Below, piece by piece: positions 34,242 through 43,512 of a stretch of 64,000 nucleotides of DNA; positions within the stretch are counted from its first letter, which is position 1; the number at the start of each line of letters is the position of its first letter. The stretch is from Mesorhizobium sp. J8. GTDB taxonomy: Bacteria; Pseudomonadota; Alphaproteobacteria; Rhizobiales; Rhizobiaceae. The DNA lies in the NCBI RefSeq assembly GCF_016591715.1, contig NZ_AP024109.1, positions 2,294,001-2,358,000 on the forward strand. The letters are read 5' to 3'. The translations under genes were made by a program, and so were the position numbers. The notes under the pieces are model-generated. The model was not told the DNA's origin. It searched no databases and saw nothing but the letters and a program-made list of their open reading frames with translations.

Positions 34242-36206
34242 TCAGGTCCGATTGTCCTCGACATAGCGCACCAGCACCGTGCCGTCGCTGACCTGCGCGC
34301 CTTCGGCCGCGATCTCGGCGATCACGCCGTCATGCGGGGCGGCGATCGTATGTTCCATCTTCATCGCTTCGAGGATCAGAAGCGGCTGGCCCTTGATCAC
34401 GGCATCGCCCGCTGCGGCCCGCACCAGCTTGACCAGCCCCGGCATCGGCGCGCGCAGGCTGCCCGAAGCGGCTCCGGCTTCGTCGGCCTTGGCGAGCGGA
34501 TCGGGAACGGTGAAGGTGTAGCCCATCGCACCTTCGAAGACGGTGACATGGCCTGGCCAGCGGACGGCGCGCGGCATGGTCCTCAGGTCATGCGTGTTCA
34601 CGGCGTCATGCGGCGCTTCCAGCGCCACCTGGAAACGGCCGTCCGGCCGTGCCGAAACCCTGGCAAGGATGTTCTCCTCGCCATGGCGCAAGCGGATGCG
34701 GCGCGCGAGCGTGTGGAAATGGGCGTAGCCTGAAAGTGTCGACCAGGGATCGGTGTCTGGACCCGGCGCGCCGGCGTCCGTCGCGGCCAGCGCCGCGGCT
34801 GCGATCGTCTCATCGCCCGGCGCGGGAACGGCGGTGAGCGCTTCCTGGTGCCGGCCGATCAACCCGGTATCGACATCGCCGGCGGCGAAATCGGCATCGG
34901 CGGCGAGCGCCGCCAGGAAGGCGGTGTTGACGATCGAACCGGCCACTTCCGTCCGCGCCAGCATCTCGCGCAGGGCATTGAGCGCCGAGGCCCTGTCCTT
35001 GGCATGCACGACCAGCTTGGCGATCATCGGATCGTAGAAGGGCGAGCTCGCATCGCCGGCGCGTACGCCGGTCTCGATACGCATCTGAGCTCCTTCCGGC
35101 GCCGCTTCCGGGAATTTGAGATGATGCAGCGTGCCGGTCGCCGGCAGGAAGCCCCTCGTGGCGTCCTCGGCATAGAGGCGCGCCTCGAAAGCGTGGCCGG
35201 CAAGCGCGATCTCGCCTTGCGTCTTCGGCAGTTTTTCGCCGGAGGCGACGCGCAGCTGCCATTCGACGAGATCGACGCCGGTGACCATCTCGGTGACGGG
35301 GTGTTCGACCTGCAGCCGCGTGTTCATCTCCATGAACCAGAAGCGGTCGGCTTTCAGTCCTTCGGAAGCATCGACGATGAATTCGATGGTGCCGGCGCCC
35401 GAATATTGGATCGCCCTGGCGGCCTTCACGGCCGCTTCCGTCATTGCCTTGCGCAGCGCTGGCGTCATGCCGGGGGCGGGCGCCTCCTCGATCACTTTCT
35501 GGTGGCGGCGCTGCGCCGAGCAGTCGCGTTCATAGAGATGCACCGCATTGCCGAAATTGTCGCCGAACACTTGGCACTCGATATGGCGCGGCTTGTCGAC
35601 ATATTTTTCCACGAGCACGCGATCGTCGCCGAATGCCGCTTTCGCTTCGCGCCGCGCTCCGGAAAGTGCTTCCGAGAAATCGTCGGGGTGGTCGACGCGG
35701 CGCATGCCCTTGCCGCCGCCGCCGGCGCGCGCCTTGATCAGGACGGGGTAGCCGATCTCACGAGCCTTGGAGGCAAGCAGCACGATCTCCTGCGCTTCGC
35801 CGTGATAGCCGGGCACCACCGGCACGCCGGCCTTTTCCATCAACCGCTTGGCGGCGTCTTTCAATCCCATGGCGCGGATCGAGGCGGCGGACGGGCCAAT
35901 GAAGACAAGGCCTGCCGTTGCCACCTGATCAACGAAGTCTGGATTTTCCGACAGGAAACCGTAGCCGGGATGGATGGCCTCGGCACCGGTGGCGAGTGCC
36001 GCGGCTACGATCCTGTCGCCGCGCAGATAGCTTTCCGCGACGGGCGAGGGGCCGATATGCACCGCTTCGTCGGCCATCTCGACATGCAGGGCCTTGGCGT
36101 CGGCGTCGGAATAGACGGCCACGCTGCGCACGCCGAGCTTACGGGCAGTGCGGATGACGCGGCAGGCGATCTCGCCGCGATTGGCGATCAGGATCTTGCT
36201 GAACAT
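34242..36206 (-). CDS. mccA: 3-Methylcrotonyl-CoA carboxylase, biotin-containing alpha subunit
   Basis: A 654-residue biotin-dependent carboxylase subunit. The biotin-carboxylase domain starts FSKILIANRGEIACRVIRTA, with ATP-grasp glycine-rich loop ARAGGGGKGMRRV and catalytic FMEMNTRLQVEHPVTE. A middle region is followed by the biotinyl domain with biotin lysine in LEAMKMEHTI near residue 617. ATG 36206 has GGGAGG upstream. Pairing with mccB and isovaleryl-CoA dehydrogenase on the same strand indicates leucine catabolism rather than acetyl- or propionyl-CoA carboxylation. It is last in the cluster; no HMG-CoA lyase gene follows. Confidence 0.9.
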   Translation of the reverse strand: MFSKILIANRGEIACRVIRTARKLGVRSVAVYSDADAKALHVEMADEAVHIGPSPVAESYLRGDRIVAAALATGAEAIHPGYGFLSENPDFVDQVATAGLVFIGPSAASIRAMGLKDAAKRLMEKAGVPVVPGYHGEAQEIVLLASKAREIGYPVLIKARAGGGGKGMRRVDHPDDFSEALSGARREAKAAFGDDRVLVEKYVDKPRHIECQVFGDNFGNAVHLYERDCSAQRRHQKVIEEAPAPGMTPALRKAMTEAAVKAARAIQYSGAGTIEFIVDASEGLKADRFWFMEMNTRLQVEHPVTEMVTGVDLVEWQLRVASGEKLPKTQGEIALAGHAFEARLYAEDATRGFLPATGTLHHLKFPEAAPEGAQMRIETGVRAGDASSPFYDPMIAKLVVHAKDRASALNALREMLARTEVAGSIVNTAFLAALAADADFAAGDVDTGLIGRHQEALTAVPAPGDETIAAAALAATDAGAPGPDTDPWSTLSGYAHFHTLARRIRLRHGEENILARVSARPDGRFQVALEAPHDAVNTHDLRTMPRAVRWPGHVTVFEGAMGYTFTVPDPLAKADEAGAASGSLRAPMPGLVKLVRAAAGDAVIKGQPLLILEAMKMEHTIAAPHDGVIAEIAAEGAQVSDGTVLVRYVEDNRT

Positions 36207-36255
36207 GGAGCCTCCCGGTCTTGCGTCGGGCGGCGCCAGTCCTGCCGGCACCGGC

Positions 36256-36633
36256 CTATTTCGAAGCGGCGATGGCGCAGCCGCCGCTCGCCGTGTTGAG
36301 TCGCCACCTTTTCAGGCCGCCCTGGCAGTTGCGCAACGCGATATCCTCCGCCGCCTTTTGCGACGGTGCGTTGAGCGCCTTGCCGCAGACGACATAGAGG
36401 TCCATCACGCGTGTGTAGAAAGTTGTTGCATAGGCCGAGTGGGCGCTCGCCGCGACATAGGACCTGTAGGCGCTGGTGCATTGGTCCTTCGGATTCATCG
36501 ACAAAGGCGGCGGAAAGCGTTTGTCGCCCACGCTGCCCGCCAAGGACCCACCTGCCTGGGCGATAGGTGCCGAGAGCAACAGAATCGGCACAAACAACGA
36601 GACGATCGACTTGCGGAAATATTCCAAACTCAT
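36256..36633 (-). CDS. Small exported protein inserted upstream of mccA
   Basis: A 125-residue protein with a signal peptide (SIVSLFVPILLLSAPIAQAG). The mature part contains four cysteines (DQCTSAYRSY, VVCGKALN, LRNCQGGLK, SGGCAIAA), which suggests two disulfides. The C-terminal pattern AEDIALRNC ... CAIAASK faintly recalls DUF4189-type domains, but I do not assign it. ATG 36633 places the signal peptide at the N-terminus. It lies 49 bp before the mccA start on the same strand. Its flank (36634-36752) is more A/T-rich than the operon around it, so the gene looks like a later insertion. Confidence 0.7.
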   Translation of the reverse strand: MSLEYFRKSIVSLFVPILLLSAPIAQAGGSLAGSVGDKRFPPPLSMNPKDQCTSAYRSYVAASAHSAYATTFYTRVMDLYVVCGKALNAPSQKAAEDIALRNCQGGLKRWRLNTASGGCAIAASK

Positions 36634-36752
36634 GTCCAGCCCACCCCAATTCCCCAATGCAGGCTGAGCAATACCGAATATCTGTAGTTTCCACCAGCGG
36701 CATCCTGGAGGTTCCAATTTGCCTGTATTGAGAAATCGGTTGGTCCATAAGT

Positions 36753-37283
36753 TCAGCTTTCCGAGATACCAGCAACGACCCGACGGTACACCTCCGCCGT
36801 GTGCTCGTCGAAACAGCAGAAAGTAACAACGTCCGGCGCTGGGTGCTGCCGCAGAAAGTTGCTTACGGTACCGACAGCGATCCCAGTCGCCTGGTCTTTT
36901 GGATAGCCGTAGATGCCGGTCGAGATCGCCGGGAACGCTACCGTCCGGCATTCATGGTCGAGCGCAATTTCGAGCGAGCGCCGGTAGCAGGAGGCGAGCA
37001 GTTCGGCCTCGCCCTTGCCGCCGCCTTGCCAGACCGGACCGACCGTGTGGATGACATAACGCGCCGGCAGCCGGTAGCCTTTGGTCAGCTTGGCATCGCC
37101 GGTCTCGCAGCCATGAAGCATGCGGCATTCGGCAACCAACTCCGGCCCGGCCGCGCGATGGATGGCGCCGTCGACGCCACCGCCGCCCAGCAGCGAGGAA
37201 TTGGCCGCGTTGACGATGGCGTCAACCGCGAGCCTTGTGATGTCGCCGGTGTGGATGCGGATCCTGTCGCCGAGAGCGCTCAT
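36753..37283 (-). CDS. Macro-domain protein (O-acetyl-ADP-ribose deacetylase-like)
   Basis: A 176-residue single macro domain of the MacroD/YmdB type. Ligand-binding motifs are all present: [35 protein letters not shown] and the phosphate loop [13 protein letters not shown]. Such enzymes hydrolyse O-acetyl-ADP-ribose or remove mono-ADP-ribose from proteins. ATG 37283 follows the mccB stop (37286-37288) directly; a GTG two codons earlier would overlap it. The tight join to mccB means cotranscription and perhaps translational coupling, so it belongs to the leucine-degradation operon. Confidence 0.92.
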   Translation of the reverse strand: MSALGDRIRIHTGDITRLAVDAIVNAANSSLLGGGGVDGAIHRAAGPELVAECRMLHGCETGDAKLTKGYRLPARYVIHTVGPVWQGGGKGEAELLASCYRRSLEIALDHECRTVAFPAISTGIYGYPKDQATGIAVGTVSNFLRQHPAPDVVTFCCFDEHTAEVYRRVVAGISES

Positions 37284-37285
37284 CG

Positions 37286-38893
37286 TCACATCCTGAACAC
37301 GCCGAACTTCGTCTCCTCGACCTCCGCATTGAGCGCCGCCGAGAGGCTGAGCGCCAGCACGTCGCGGGTCCTGGCCGGATCGATGATGCCATCGTCCCAG
37401 AGCCGCGCCGAGGAATAGAGCGGATGGCCTTCATGCTCGTATTTCATCAGGATCGGCTTCCTGAACTTCGCTTCCTCTTCGGCGCTCCATGCGCCGCCCT
37501 TGCGCTCGATTCCTTCACGCTTGACCATGGCGAGCACCGTCGCCGCCTGCTCGCCGCCCATCACCGAGATGCGCGCGTTCGGCCACATCCACAGGAAGCG
37601 GGGCGAATAGGCGCGGCCACACATGCCGTAATTGCCGGCGCCGAACGAGCCGCCGATGATCACCGTGAGCTTCGGCACCTTCGCCGTGGCGACCGCCATC
37701 ACCAGCTTGGCGCCGTCCTTTGCTATGCCGCCGGCCTCGTATTTACGGCCCACCATGAAGCCGGTGATGTTCTGCAGGAAGACCAGCGGAATGCCGCGCT
37801 GGCAGCAGAGCTCGATGAAATGCGCGCCCTTCAGCGCGCTTTCAGAGAAGAGCACGCCGTTGTTGCCGAGAACGCCGATCGGCATGCCGTGCAGATGCGC
37901 GAAGCCGGTGACCAACGTCGTGCCGTAATTCTGCTTGAACTCGTCGAACTCCGAGCCGTCGACGAGACGCGCGATCACCTCGCGCACGTCATAGGGCTGG
38001 CGCAAATCCGTCGGCACGACGCCGTAGAGTTCCCGCGGATCGTAAAGCGGTTGAATCGGCTTCCGCAGATTCAGGCTTACGGCCTTGTTTCGATTGAGGT
38101 TTCTGATGATACGCCGGCAAATCGCCAGAGCATGCTCGTCGTCCATGGCGTAGTGGTCGGCGACGCCGGAAAGCCTGGTATGGACATCGGCGCCGCCGAG
38201 TTCCTCGGCGCTGACATCCTCGCCGGTCGCCGCCTTCACCAGCGGCGGGCCGCCGAGAAAGATGGTAGCCTGGTTGCGCACCATGATCGTCTCGTCCGAC
38301 ATCGCCGGCACATAGGCGCCGCCCGCCGTGCAAGAGCCCATCACGCAGGCGATCTGCGGGATGCCCGCCGCCGACATGTTGGCCTGGTTGTAGAAGATTC
38401 GGCCGAAATGCTCTCGGTCCGGGAAAACCTCGTCCTGGTTCGGCAGATTGGCGCCGCCGCTGTCGACCAGGTAGATGCAGGGCAAATTGTTCTGGAGCGC
38501 GATCTCCTGCGCCCTGAGATGCTTCTTCACCGTCAGCGGATAATAGGTGCCGCCCTTCACCGTCGCGTCGTTGACGACGACCATCACCTCGGTGCCCTCG
38601 ACGCGGCCGACGCCGGTTATGATGCCGGCCGCTGGAATGTCCTCGCCATACATCGACCACGCAGCGAACTGGCCGACCTCGAGGAAGGGCGAGCCGGCGT
38701 CGAGCAACTGCGCCAGCCGCTCGCGCGGCAGGAGCTTGCCGCGTGAGACGTGACGTTCGCGCGCCTCGTCGGAGCCGCCGCGCTCGACGCTTGCCGCCTT
38801 CTCGGCGATGTCGGCGACCAGCGCCCGCATGCGCTCCGCATTGGCGCGGAAGGTGTCGGAGGAGGGGGAGATCTGGGTTTGCAGTGTGGCCAT
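37286..38893 (-). CDS. mccB: 3-Methylcrotonyl-CoA carboxylase, carboxyltransferase beta subunit
   Basis: A 535-residue carboxyltransferase subunit with the two crotonase-like halves. N-terminal features include [20 protein letters not shown] and [21 protein letters not shown]-terminal features include [40 protein letters not shown] and [11 protein letters not shown]. These match methylcrotonyl- rather than propionyl-CoA carboxylase. It transfers carboxyl from biotin on MccA to 3-methylcrotonyl-CoA. It is 9 bp downstream of the DUF1444 gene and abuts the macro-domain gene. mccA is separated from it by about 1.1 kb, an atypical spacing. Confidence 0.93.
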   Translation of the reverse strand: MATLQTQISPSSDTFRANAERMRALVADIAEKAASVERGGSDEARERHVSRGKLLPRERLAQLLDAGSPFLEVGQFAAWSMYGEDIPAAGIITGVGRVEGTEVMVVVNDATVKGGTYYPLTVKKHLRAQEIALQNNLPCIYLVDSGGANLPNQDEVFPDREHFGRIFYNQANMSAAGIPQIACVMGSCTAGGAYVPAMSDETIMVRNQATIFLGGPPLVKAATGEDVSAEELGGADVHTRLSGVADHYAMDDEHALAICRRIIRNLNRNKAVSLNLRKPIQPLYDPRELYGVVPTDLRQPYDVREVIARLVDGSEFDEFKQNYGTTLVTGFAHLHGMPIGVLGNNGVLFSESALKGAHFIELCCQRGIPLVFLQNITGFMVGRKYEAGGIAKDGAKLVMAVATAKVPKLTVIIGGSFGAGNYGMCGRAYSPRFLWMWPNARISVMGGEQAATVLAMVKREGIERKGGAWSAEEEAKFRKPILMKYEHEGHPLYSSARLWDDGIIDPARTRDVLALSLSAALNAEVEETKFGVFRM

Positions 38894-38902
38894 GGTCGGT
38901 TC

Positions 38903-39802
38903 CTATTGCTCGGTCACGACTTGCAATGTGCCGTCTCGCCGCTCGAAGACATATTCAGACAGAAGGTCAGGCTCATCTTGAAAAACCTTCGTGATCAAGG
39001 TGTGGGCTATCCGAATCGCGTTGGGCAGACGCTTGTCGAAGACAAAAACGGCGTCGCGCCGTGGAATAGCTATGAACACTCCATTGGGAAACTGAGGCTC
39101 AAGCAGAGCCCAGAATTTGTCGGTCAGCAGAAGGGCGGGCGAGATGGCCTCATCACCTTCCACGGTGAAGATGGATATGCCTTCGCGAATTTTTTCTTGC
39201 TTGACCTGCGGAATCTGCTTGTCGATGTTTTCCAGGGCAAGCTGACGAAGCTGTGCCAAGGAACGGCCTCCGACCTCGGAAATCGGCATGCTGGCAAGCG
39301 ATTCCTCTGCATCGATCTGGTAGAGGATCACGACATCGCCAGCGAGATTCTCGTAGACAGGACCTTTGCCGGGCGTTGCGTCGCCTTGGAAGCCGTCTAG
39401 GTGCTCGCGGGGTCGAATATTCGCAATTAAGCGGTCGGCTTCGAAACCACCTTCGGTATCGGTTAGGACAAGAACGTTCAAGAAACGCTGGATCTCGGCA
39501 TCGGCTTCATCGGCGGGCAGTTCGCGAAGGCGACCAAGGAGGTTGGTGACGTCCACTTGAAGATTCTGGTCCTTACCCGGGCGCACTGTCGTCACGCTGA
39601 GCCGAGCCGGATCTGCGGGATCAGGAGTAGCCTCCTTGACGCGGCTGTCTTCCTTGAGTCTCGAGATGACTTCAGCCCGCAGCGCCGCGGCATCCTTGAA
39701 CCCCGGCGCGTCAGAATGCGCCATCGCTACAAATCCGGACAGTGACATAGACGTGACAACAGCCCGTGCTATTGCCCTGAGATGTTTTGGCGGCCTTGGC
39801 AT
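38903..39802 (-). CDS. Exported DUF1444-family protein
   Basis: A 299-residue protein. The N-terminus (HLRAIARAVVTSMSLSGFVA, cleavage near AMAHSDA) looks like a signal peptide; the rest fits DUF1444: VVILYQIDAEESLASMPISE, GGRSLAQLRQLALENIDKQI, FWALLEPQFPNGVFIAIPRR and RIAHTLITKVFQ. DUF1444 members are usually cytoplasmic proteins of Firmicutes and some proteobacteria; a signal-like extension is uncommon. The function is unknown. The codon choice is visibly more A/T-rich than ivd and mccB, which flank it by 12 and 9 bp, so it looks inserted into the operon. Confidence 0.7.
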   Translation of the reverse strand: MPRPPKHLRAIARAVVTSMSLSGFVAMAHSDAPGFKDAAALRAEVISRLKEDSRVKEATPDPADPARLSVTTVRPGKDQNLQVDVTNLLGRLRELPADEADAEIQRFLNVLVLTDTEGGFEADRLIANIRPREHLDGFQGDATPGKGPVYENLAGDVVILYQIDAEESLASMPISEVGGRSLAQLRQLALENIDKQIPQVKQEKIREGISIFTVEGDEAISPALLLTDKFWALLEPQFPNGVFIAIPRRDAVFVFDKRLPNAIRIAHTLITKVFQDEPDLLSEYVFERRDGTLQVVTEQ

Positions 39803-39814
39803 TTTTAACGTAGC

Positions 39815-40978
39815 TCACACCCCCTCCGCCATGATCTCGCGGCCGATCAGCCAGCGGCGGATCTCGCTGGTGCCGGCGCCGATCTCGTAGAGCTTGGCGT
39901 CGCGCAGCAGCCGTCCCGCCGGGTAATCGTTGATATAGCCATTGCCGCCGAGAAGCTGAATGGCGTCGAGCGCCATCTGCGTCGCCTTCTCGGCGGCGAA
40001 GAGCACGCAGCCGGCGGCGTCCTTGCGCGTGGTCTCGCCGCGGTCGCAGGCGGCCGCCACCGCATAGACGTAAGCCCGCGCTGCGTTCATCGTCGAATAC
40101 ATGTCGGCGAGCTTGCCCTGCACCAGCTGGAACGTGCCGATCGGCTGCCCGAACTGCTTGCGCTCGTGCACGTAAGGGACAGTGACGTCGAGACAGGCCG
40201 CCATCAGGCCGATCGGTCCGCCGGAAAGCACCGCCCGCTCATAGTCGAGACCCGACATCAGCACCTCGACGCCGCGCCCTTCCTGATGCAGCACGTTCTC
40301 GAACGACACCTCGACATTTTCGAAGACGAGTTCGCCGGTGTTGGAGCCGCGCATGCCGAGCTTGTCGAGCTTCTGCGCCACCGAAAAGCCGGCCATCGTC
40401 TTTTCGACGATGAAGGCGGTGATGCCGCGTGAGTGACGCTCCGGATCGGTCTTGGCGTAGACCACCATCGTTCCGGCATCGGGGCCGTTGGTGATCCACA
40501 TTTTCGAGCCGTTGAGCACGTAGCGGTCGTTGCGCTTTTCGGCGCGCAGCCGGAGCGACACCACGTCCGAGCCGGCGCCGGGTTCCGACATCGCCAGTGC
40601 GCCAACCGTTTCGCCCGAGCAAAGGGCAGGCAGGTACTTTTCCTTCTGCGCCGGCGTCGCCCAGCGGTTGATCTGGTTGACGCAGAGATTGGAATGCGCG
40701 CCATAGGAGAGACCGATCGAAGCGGAAGCGCGCGAAATCTCCTCCATCGCCACGACATGCGCGAGATACCCCATGCCGCTGCCGCCGAAATCTGGATCGG
40801 CGGTGATGCCGAGCAGGCCGAGCGCGCCGAGCTCGGCCCATAGATGCGCGGGAAACTCGTTGGAGCGGTCGATCTCGGCCGCGATCGGCGCGATCCTGTC
40901 CTGGGCGAAGCGCCGCACCGTATCGCGCAGCGCCTCGATATCCGGATCAAGTCCGAAGCTGAGCGTGTTCGTGTACAT
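39815..40978 (-). CDS. ivd: Isovaleryl-CoA dehydrogenase
   Basis: A 387-residue acyl-CoA dehydrogenase. The FAD/substrate signatures [33 protein letters not shown] and the C-terminal [20 protein letters not shown] are complete. The helix [15 protein letters not shown] carries the catalytic Glu in the position specific to isovaleryl-CoA dehydrogenase, separating it from other acyl-CoA dehydrogenases. ATG 40978 is preceded by GGGAGGA. It makes 3-methylcrotonyl-CoA for MccAB and passes electrons to ETF and then to ETF-QO (25742-27421). It leads the operon, downstream of the TetR gene. Confidence 0.92.
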   Translation of the reverse strand: MYTNTLSFGLDPDIEALRDTVRRFAQDRIAPIAAEIDRSNEFPAHLWAELGALGLLGITADPDFGGSGMGYLAHVVAMEEISRASASIGLSYGAHSNLCVNQINRWATPAQKEKYLPALCSGETVGALAMSEPGAGSDVVSLRLRAEKRNDRYVLNGSKMWITNGPDAGTMVVYAKTDPERHSRGITAFIVEKTMAGFSVAQKLDKLGMRGSNTGELVFENVEVSFENVLHQEGRGVEVLMSGLDYERAVLSGGPIGLMAACLDVTVPYVHERKQFGQPIGTFQLVQGKLADMYSTMNAARAYVYAVAAACDRGETTRKDAAGCVLFAAEKATQMALDAIQLLGGNGYINDYPAGRLLRDAKLYEIGAGTSEIRRWLIGREIMAEGV

Positions 40979-41027
40979 GCCGTTCCTCCCTGCGCACGCC
41001 CCGGTCTTCGCGGGAATCATGCCTTAA

Positions 41028-41675
41028 TCAGAGTGCCACGGCGTCCCCGGCGCGCCCGGAAGGGCGCGCGGTGCCATGGCTGATTGTCGCGCCGACCAGG
41101 CGCATTGTCATCGAAAGATATGATGCCGTGACTTCGGTGATCGACAGCCGATCGCCCGGCCGGAACCAGACGATGACGCCGGTCATCATCTGGATCAGCG
41201 CCATGGCGGTCAGGCCTGTATCGTCGATCTCGAAAACGCCGGCCTCGGCGCCGTCGCGCAGGATCTTGCGCAGTTCCTTTTCGTAAGCCGTGCGCATCTT
41301 GAGGATCTGCGTCAGCCTTTCATGCGAGAGGCTGCGCAATTCCATGTTGGAGACATGGGTGGCGTGACGTCGCTCGATATGGAAGGCGATATGGTTTTCG
41401 ACATAGGCGGCGAGCTGGCTCACCGGATCGGCGTTGGCCGGCCGCGCCGCGTTCCAGGCCTCGATCAGGCCTTCCATATGCTCCCGCATCAGCGTGAACA
41501 GCAGATCCTCCTTGGTTGGAAAATAGCGGTAGAGCGCGGCCGCTTGCACGCCGACCTCCGCCGCCAGTTGCCGCATCGACATCGCCTCGTAACCTAGCCG
41601 CGCGATCAGGCTGACTGCCGCTTCGCGGACGGCCGCCTCGGTCTTTTCCCCATCGGAACCTGTAGTGCGCGCCAT
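41028..41675 (-). CDS. TetR-family regulator of the leucine-catabolism cluster
   Basis: A 215-residue TetR repressor. The DNA-binding helix-turn-helix is residues ~10-58 (AVREAAVSLIARLGYEAMSM then QLAAEVGVQAAALYRYFPTK), and the C-terminal ligand domain resembles the KstR2/acyl-CoA-responsive class (MELRSLSHERLTQILKMRTA). ATG 41675 has GGAGG at the right distance and is preferred over an ATG six codons earlier. It precedes ivd by 49 bp on the same strand. TetR-type LiuQ proteins control leucine/isovalerate degradation in other proteobacteria, so this is the likely pathway repressor, probably induced by an acyl-CoA intermediate. A candidate operator lies just upstream. Confidence 0.85.
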   Translation of the reverse strand: MARTTGSDGEKTEAAVREAAVSLIARLGYEAMSMRQLAAEVGVQAAALYRYFPTKEDLLFTLMREHMEGLIEAWNAARPANADPVSQLAAYVENHIAFHIERRHATHVSNMELRSLSHERLTQILKMRTAYEKELRKILRDGAEAGVFEIDDTGLTAMALIQMMTGVIVWFRPGDRLSITEVTASYLSMTMRLVGATISHGTARPSGRAGDAVAL

Positions 41676-41691
41676 GCTTGCCTCCGGCGGC

Positions 41692-41717
41692 ATTAATAAA
41701 ACGAACGTTCAATTAAT
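41692..41717. promoter_or_regulatory. Candidate TetR operator
   Basis: The palindromic core GAACGTTC (41703-41710) is flanked by ATTAAT (41692-41697) and AATTAAT (41711-41717), giving an imperfect dyad in an A/T-rich patch directly before the TetR start. Position and form suit autoregulation by the TetR protein. Binding is inferred. Confidence 0.6.
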
Positions 41718-41770
41718 TCAAGATGCGTCATGCACTTGCCCCCGCTAGGGTTGGCAGGGCGAGATGAGGC

Positions 41771-41874
41771 TAGAGCATGATTCCGAAAAATGGGAACCGA
41801 TTTTCGGAGAAAGATCATGCTCCAACAAAGAGTTAGATCGTGAGGGCGATTCAATGAAACGCCATCACGATCTA
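41771..41874. repeat. RIME-like palindromic repeat, copy A3
   Basis: 104 bp, the same length as copy A1 (1165-1268) with 7 differences by eye. Two palindromes: GAGCATGATTCCG ... ATCATGCTC and TTAGATCGTGA ... TCACGATCTA. Its last bases CTA (41872-41874) are the stop codon of the acylphosphatase gene on the minus strand. Confidence 0.88.
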
Positions 41875-42153
41875 GACGATGATCCTGAAATCCACGGGCG
41901 CGTCGTCGGCCGCTTCTTCGGTCTCGACCTTCGAGACAAGCGCGCCCCGCGGCCGTTGCCACAGGCGTTCGATCATTGCCGTGACGGCGCCATCGGCGCC
42001 GGCAATCAGCGCGGTGACCGAGCCGTCGCGCTCATTGCGCACCCAACCAGTCAGACCGAGACGCATGGCTTCGCCGCGTGTCCAGACGCGATAGCTTACA
42101 CCTTGCACCGTACCGGAAACACGCGCCCGAACGGCTCTTTGCTCGCCTTGCAT
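41872..42153 (-). CDS. acyP: Acylphosphatase
   Basis: A 93-residue acylphosphatase that hydrolyses acyl phosphates. The catalytic arginine and asparagine loops are intact: [20 protein letters not shown] (phosphate loop) and [19 protein letters not shown] (catalytic Asn). The C-terminus is [18 protein letters not shown] 42153 gives the usual length; one seven codons earlier is possible. The stop codon TAG lies inside the RIME-like repeat 41771-41874, so the repeat has replaced or provided the natural end of the gene. Confidence 0.9.
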   Translation of the reverse strand: MQGEQRAVRARVSGTVQGVSYRVWTRGEAMRLGLTGWVRNERDGSVTALIAGADGAVTAMIERLWQRPRGALVSKVETEEAADDAPVDFRIIV

Positions 42154-42220
42154 TGCCTGTCTTCCGCGTTGCACTCGGCGGAATCTGGCACAGCAAAGGG
42201 CAAAGGCAACAGGGGTTCGT

Positions 42221-43333
42221 TCAGTTCCCCCGCGCCGCCGCCAAAGCGCCCGGCAGTTCCTCGGCGAAGATATCGAGCTCGTGGTCTAGGCCGACGCTCA
42301 CCCTTATGCAGCGGTCGAGCCGTGGCGCCATCGGCTTGCGGATGAACAAATCGCGCGACAAGAGGTTCTGCATCACTTTCAGCGCGAAGGCGCCGTCACG
42401 GCCGCAGTCGATGGTGACGAAATTGGTCGCCGACGGCAATGGATTGAGGTCGTTCTGCCTGGCGATGGCTGAGATGCGCTCGCGGCCTGCCGCGACCCGC
42501 GCCACTACCGAGCGCAAATAGTCCTGGTCGGCAAGCGCCTCGAGGCCGGCGATCTGCGCCATGCGGCTGACGCCGTAATGATTGCGGATCTTCTCGAAAT
42601 CGCGGATCACCTCCGCCTCCGCGACCGCATAGCCGCAGCGTATGCCGGCCAGTCCGTAAGCCTTGGAGAAGGTGCGCATGCGGATGAGGTTCGGCCGCGA
42701 GACATCGATCGCCGGAAGAGCCGAGGCCGGTCCCAATTCGCCATAAGCCTCGTCGAGCACCAGCATGGTGGTTTCCGGCAGCGCCTCGATGAAGCGGACG
42801 ACATCCGGCGCCTCCCACCAGCTTCCCATCGGATTGTCGGGGTTGGAGAGATAGACCAGCGGGGCCTTTTCACCGACGACCTTGGCGAGGAGTCCATCCA
42901 GGTCCTCCTTGTCGTTGGCATAGGGCACGGTCACCAGTCGGCCGCCGACGCCGGCGATGTGGAAATTGAAGGTTGGGTAGGCGCCGAGCGAGGTCACGAC
43001 CGCGTCGCCCGGGGCGACATACATGCGCGCCACCAGGCCGAGCAGGCCGTCAATGCCTTCGCCGACGACCACGTTTTCGACGGCCACGCCGTGATGAGCG
43101 GCCGCCGCCACCTTCAGCTCGTAATTGTCGGGATCGCAATACATCCACTGGTCGCGCGCGACGCTCTCCATCCGCGCGATGACGCGTGGCGAAGGCCCGA
43201 AACTGCTTTCATTGGCGCCGATGCGGGCGCGGAAAGGGCGCCCGCGCTCGCGCTCCTGCGCCTCCGGCCCGACGAACGGCACCGTGGTGGGAAGCGCGCC
43301 GATGATCGGCGTGAGGGAGGGGCGACGAAGCAT
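42221..43333 (-). CDS. HisC-like PLP-dependent aminotransferase
   Basis: A 370-residue fold-type I aminotransferase of the histidinol-phosphate aminotransferase family. Key residues: substrate/PLP motifs [40 protein letters not shown] and the lysine loop [17 protein letters not shown], in which K binds PLP; the final arginine is in [11 protein letters not shown]. Rhizobia often hold several HisC paralogues acting on aromatic or phosphonate amino acids, and no his genes are near, so the substrate is unclear. It lies 67 bp upstream of acyP on the same strand and may be cotranscribed with it. Confidence 0.88.
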   Translation of the reverse strand: MLRRPSLTPIIGALPTTVPFVGPEAQERERGRPFRARIGANESSFGPSPRVIARMESVARDQWMYCDPDNYELKVAAAAHHGVAVENVVVGEGIDGLLGLVARMYVAPGDAVVTSLGAYPTFNFHIAGVGGRLVTVPYANDKEDLDGLLAKVVGEKAPLVYLSNPDNPMGSWWEAPDVVRFIEALPETTMLVLDEAYGELGPASALPAIDVSRPNLIRMRTFSKAYGLAGIRCGYAVAEAEVIRDFEKIRNHYGVSRMAQIAGLEALADQDYLRSVVARVAAGRERISAIARQNDLNPLPSATNFVTIDCGRDGAFALKVMQNLLSRDLFIRKPMAPRLDRCIRVSVGLDHELDIFAEELPGALAAARGN

Positions 43334-43512
43334 GGCACAGGCTCGCGTGAAGGGGCATTCTTGCTAGCGTGACAGATAAGTGGGCGCAAGCTGGATTGAA
43401 GCCGCTCCGCGTTCTTGCCGACGCGGACGAGTCGAGCAAAGGGACGTTGCAAGCAGACTTCGCGCGTCGAGGTTGGACTGGATTCCGCCGGGGCTTTTTG
43501 CTAGCAGACGCC

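Noticed and set aside
42221..43333. Aminotransferase as the histidine-pathway HisC
   Set aside because: No his genes adjoin it and HisC-like paralogues are common in rhizobia, so only the family is given.
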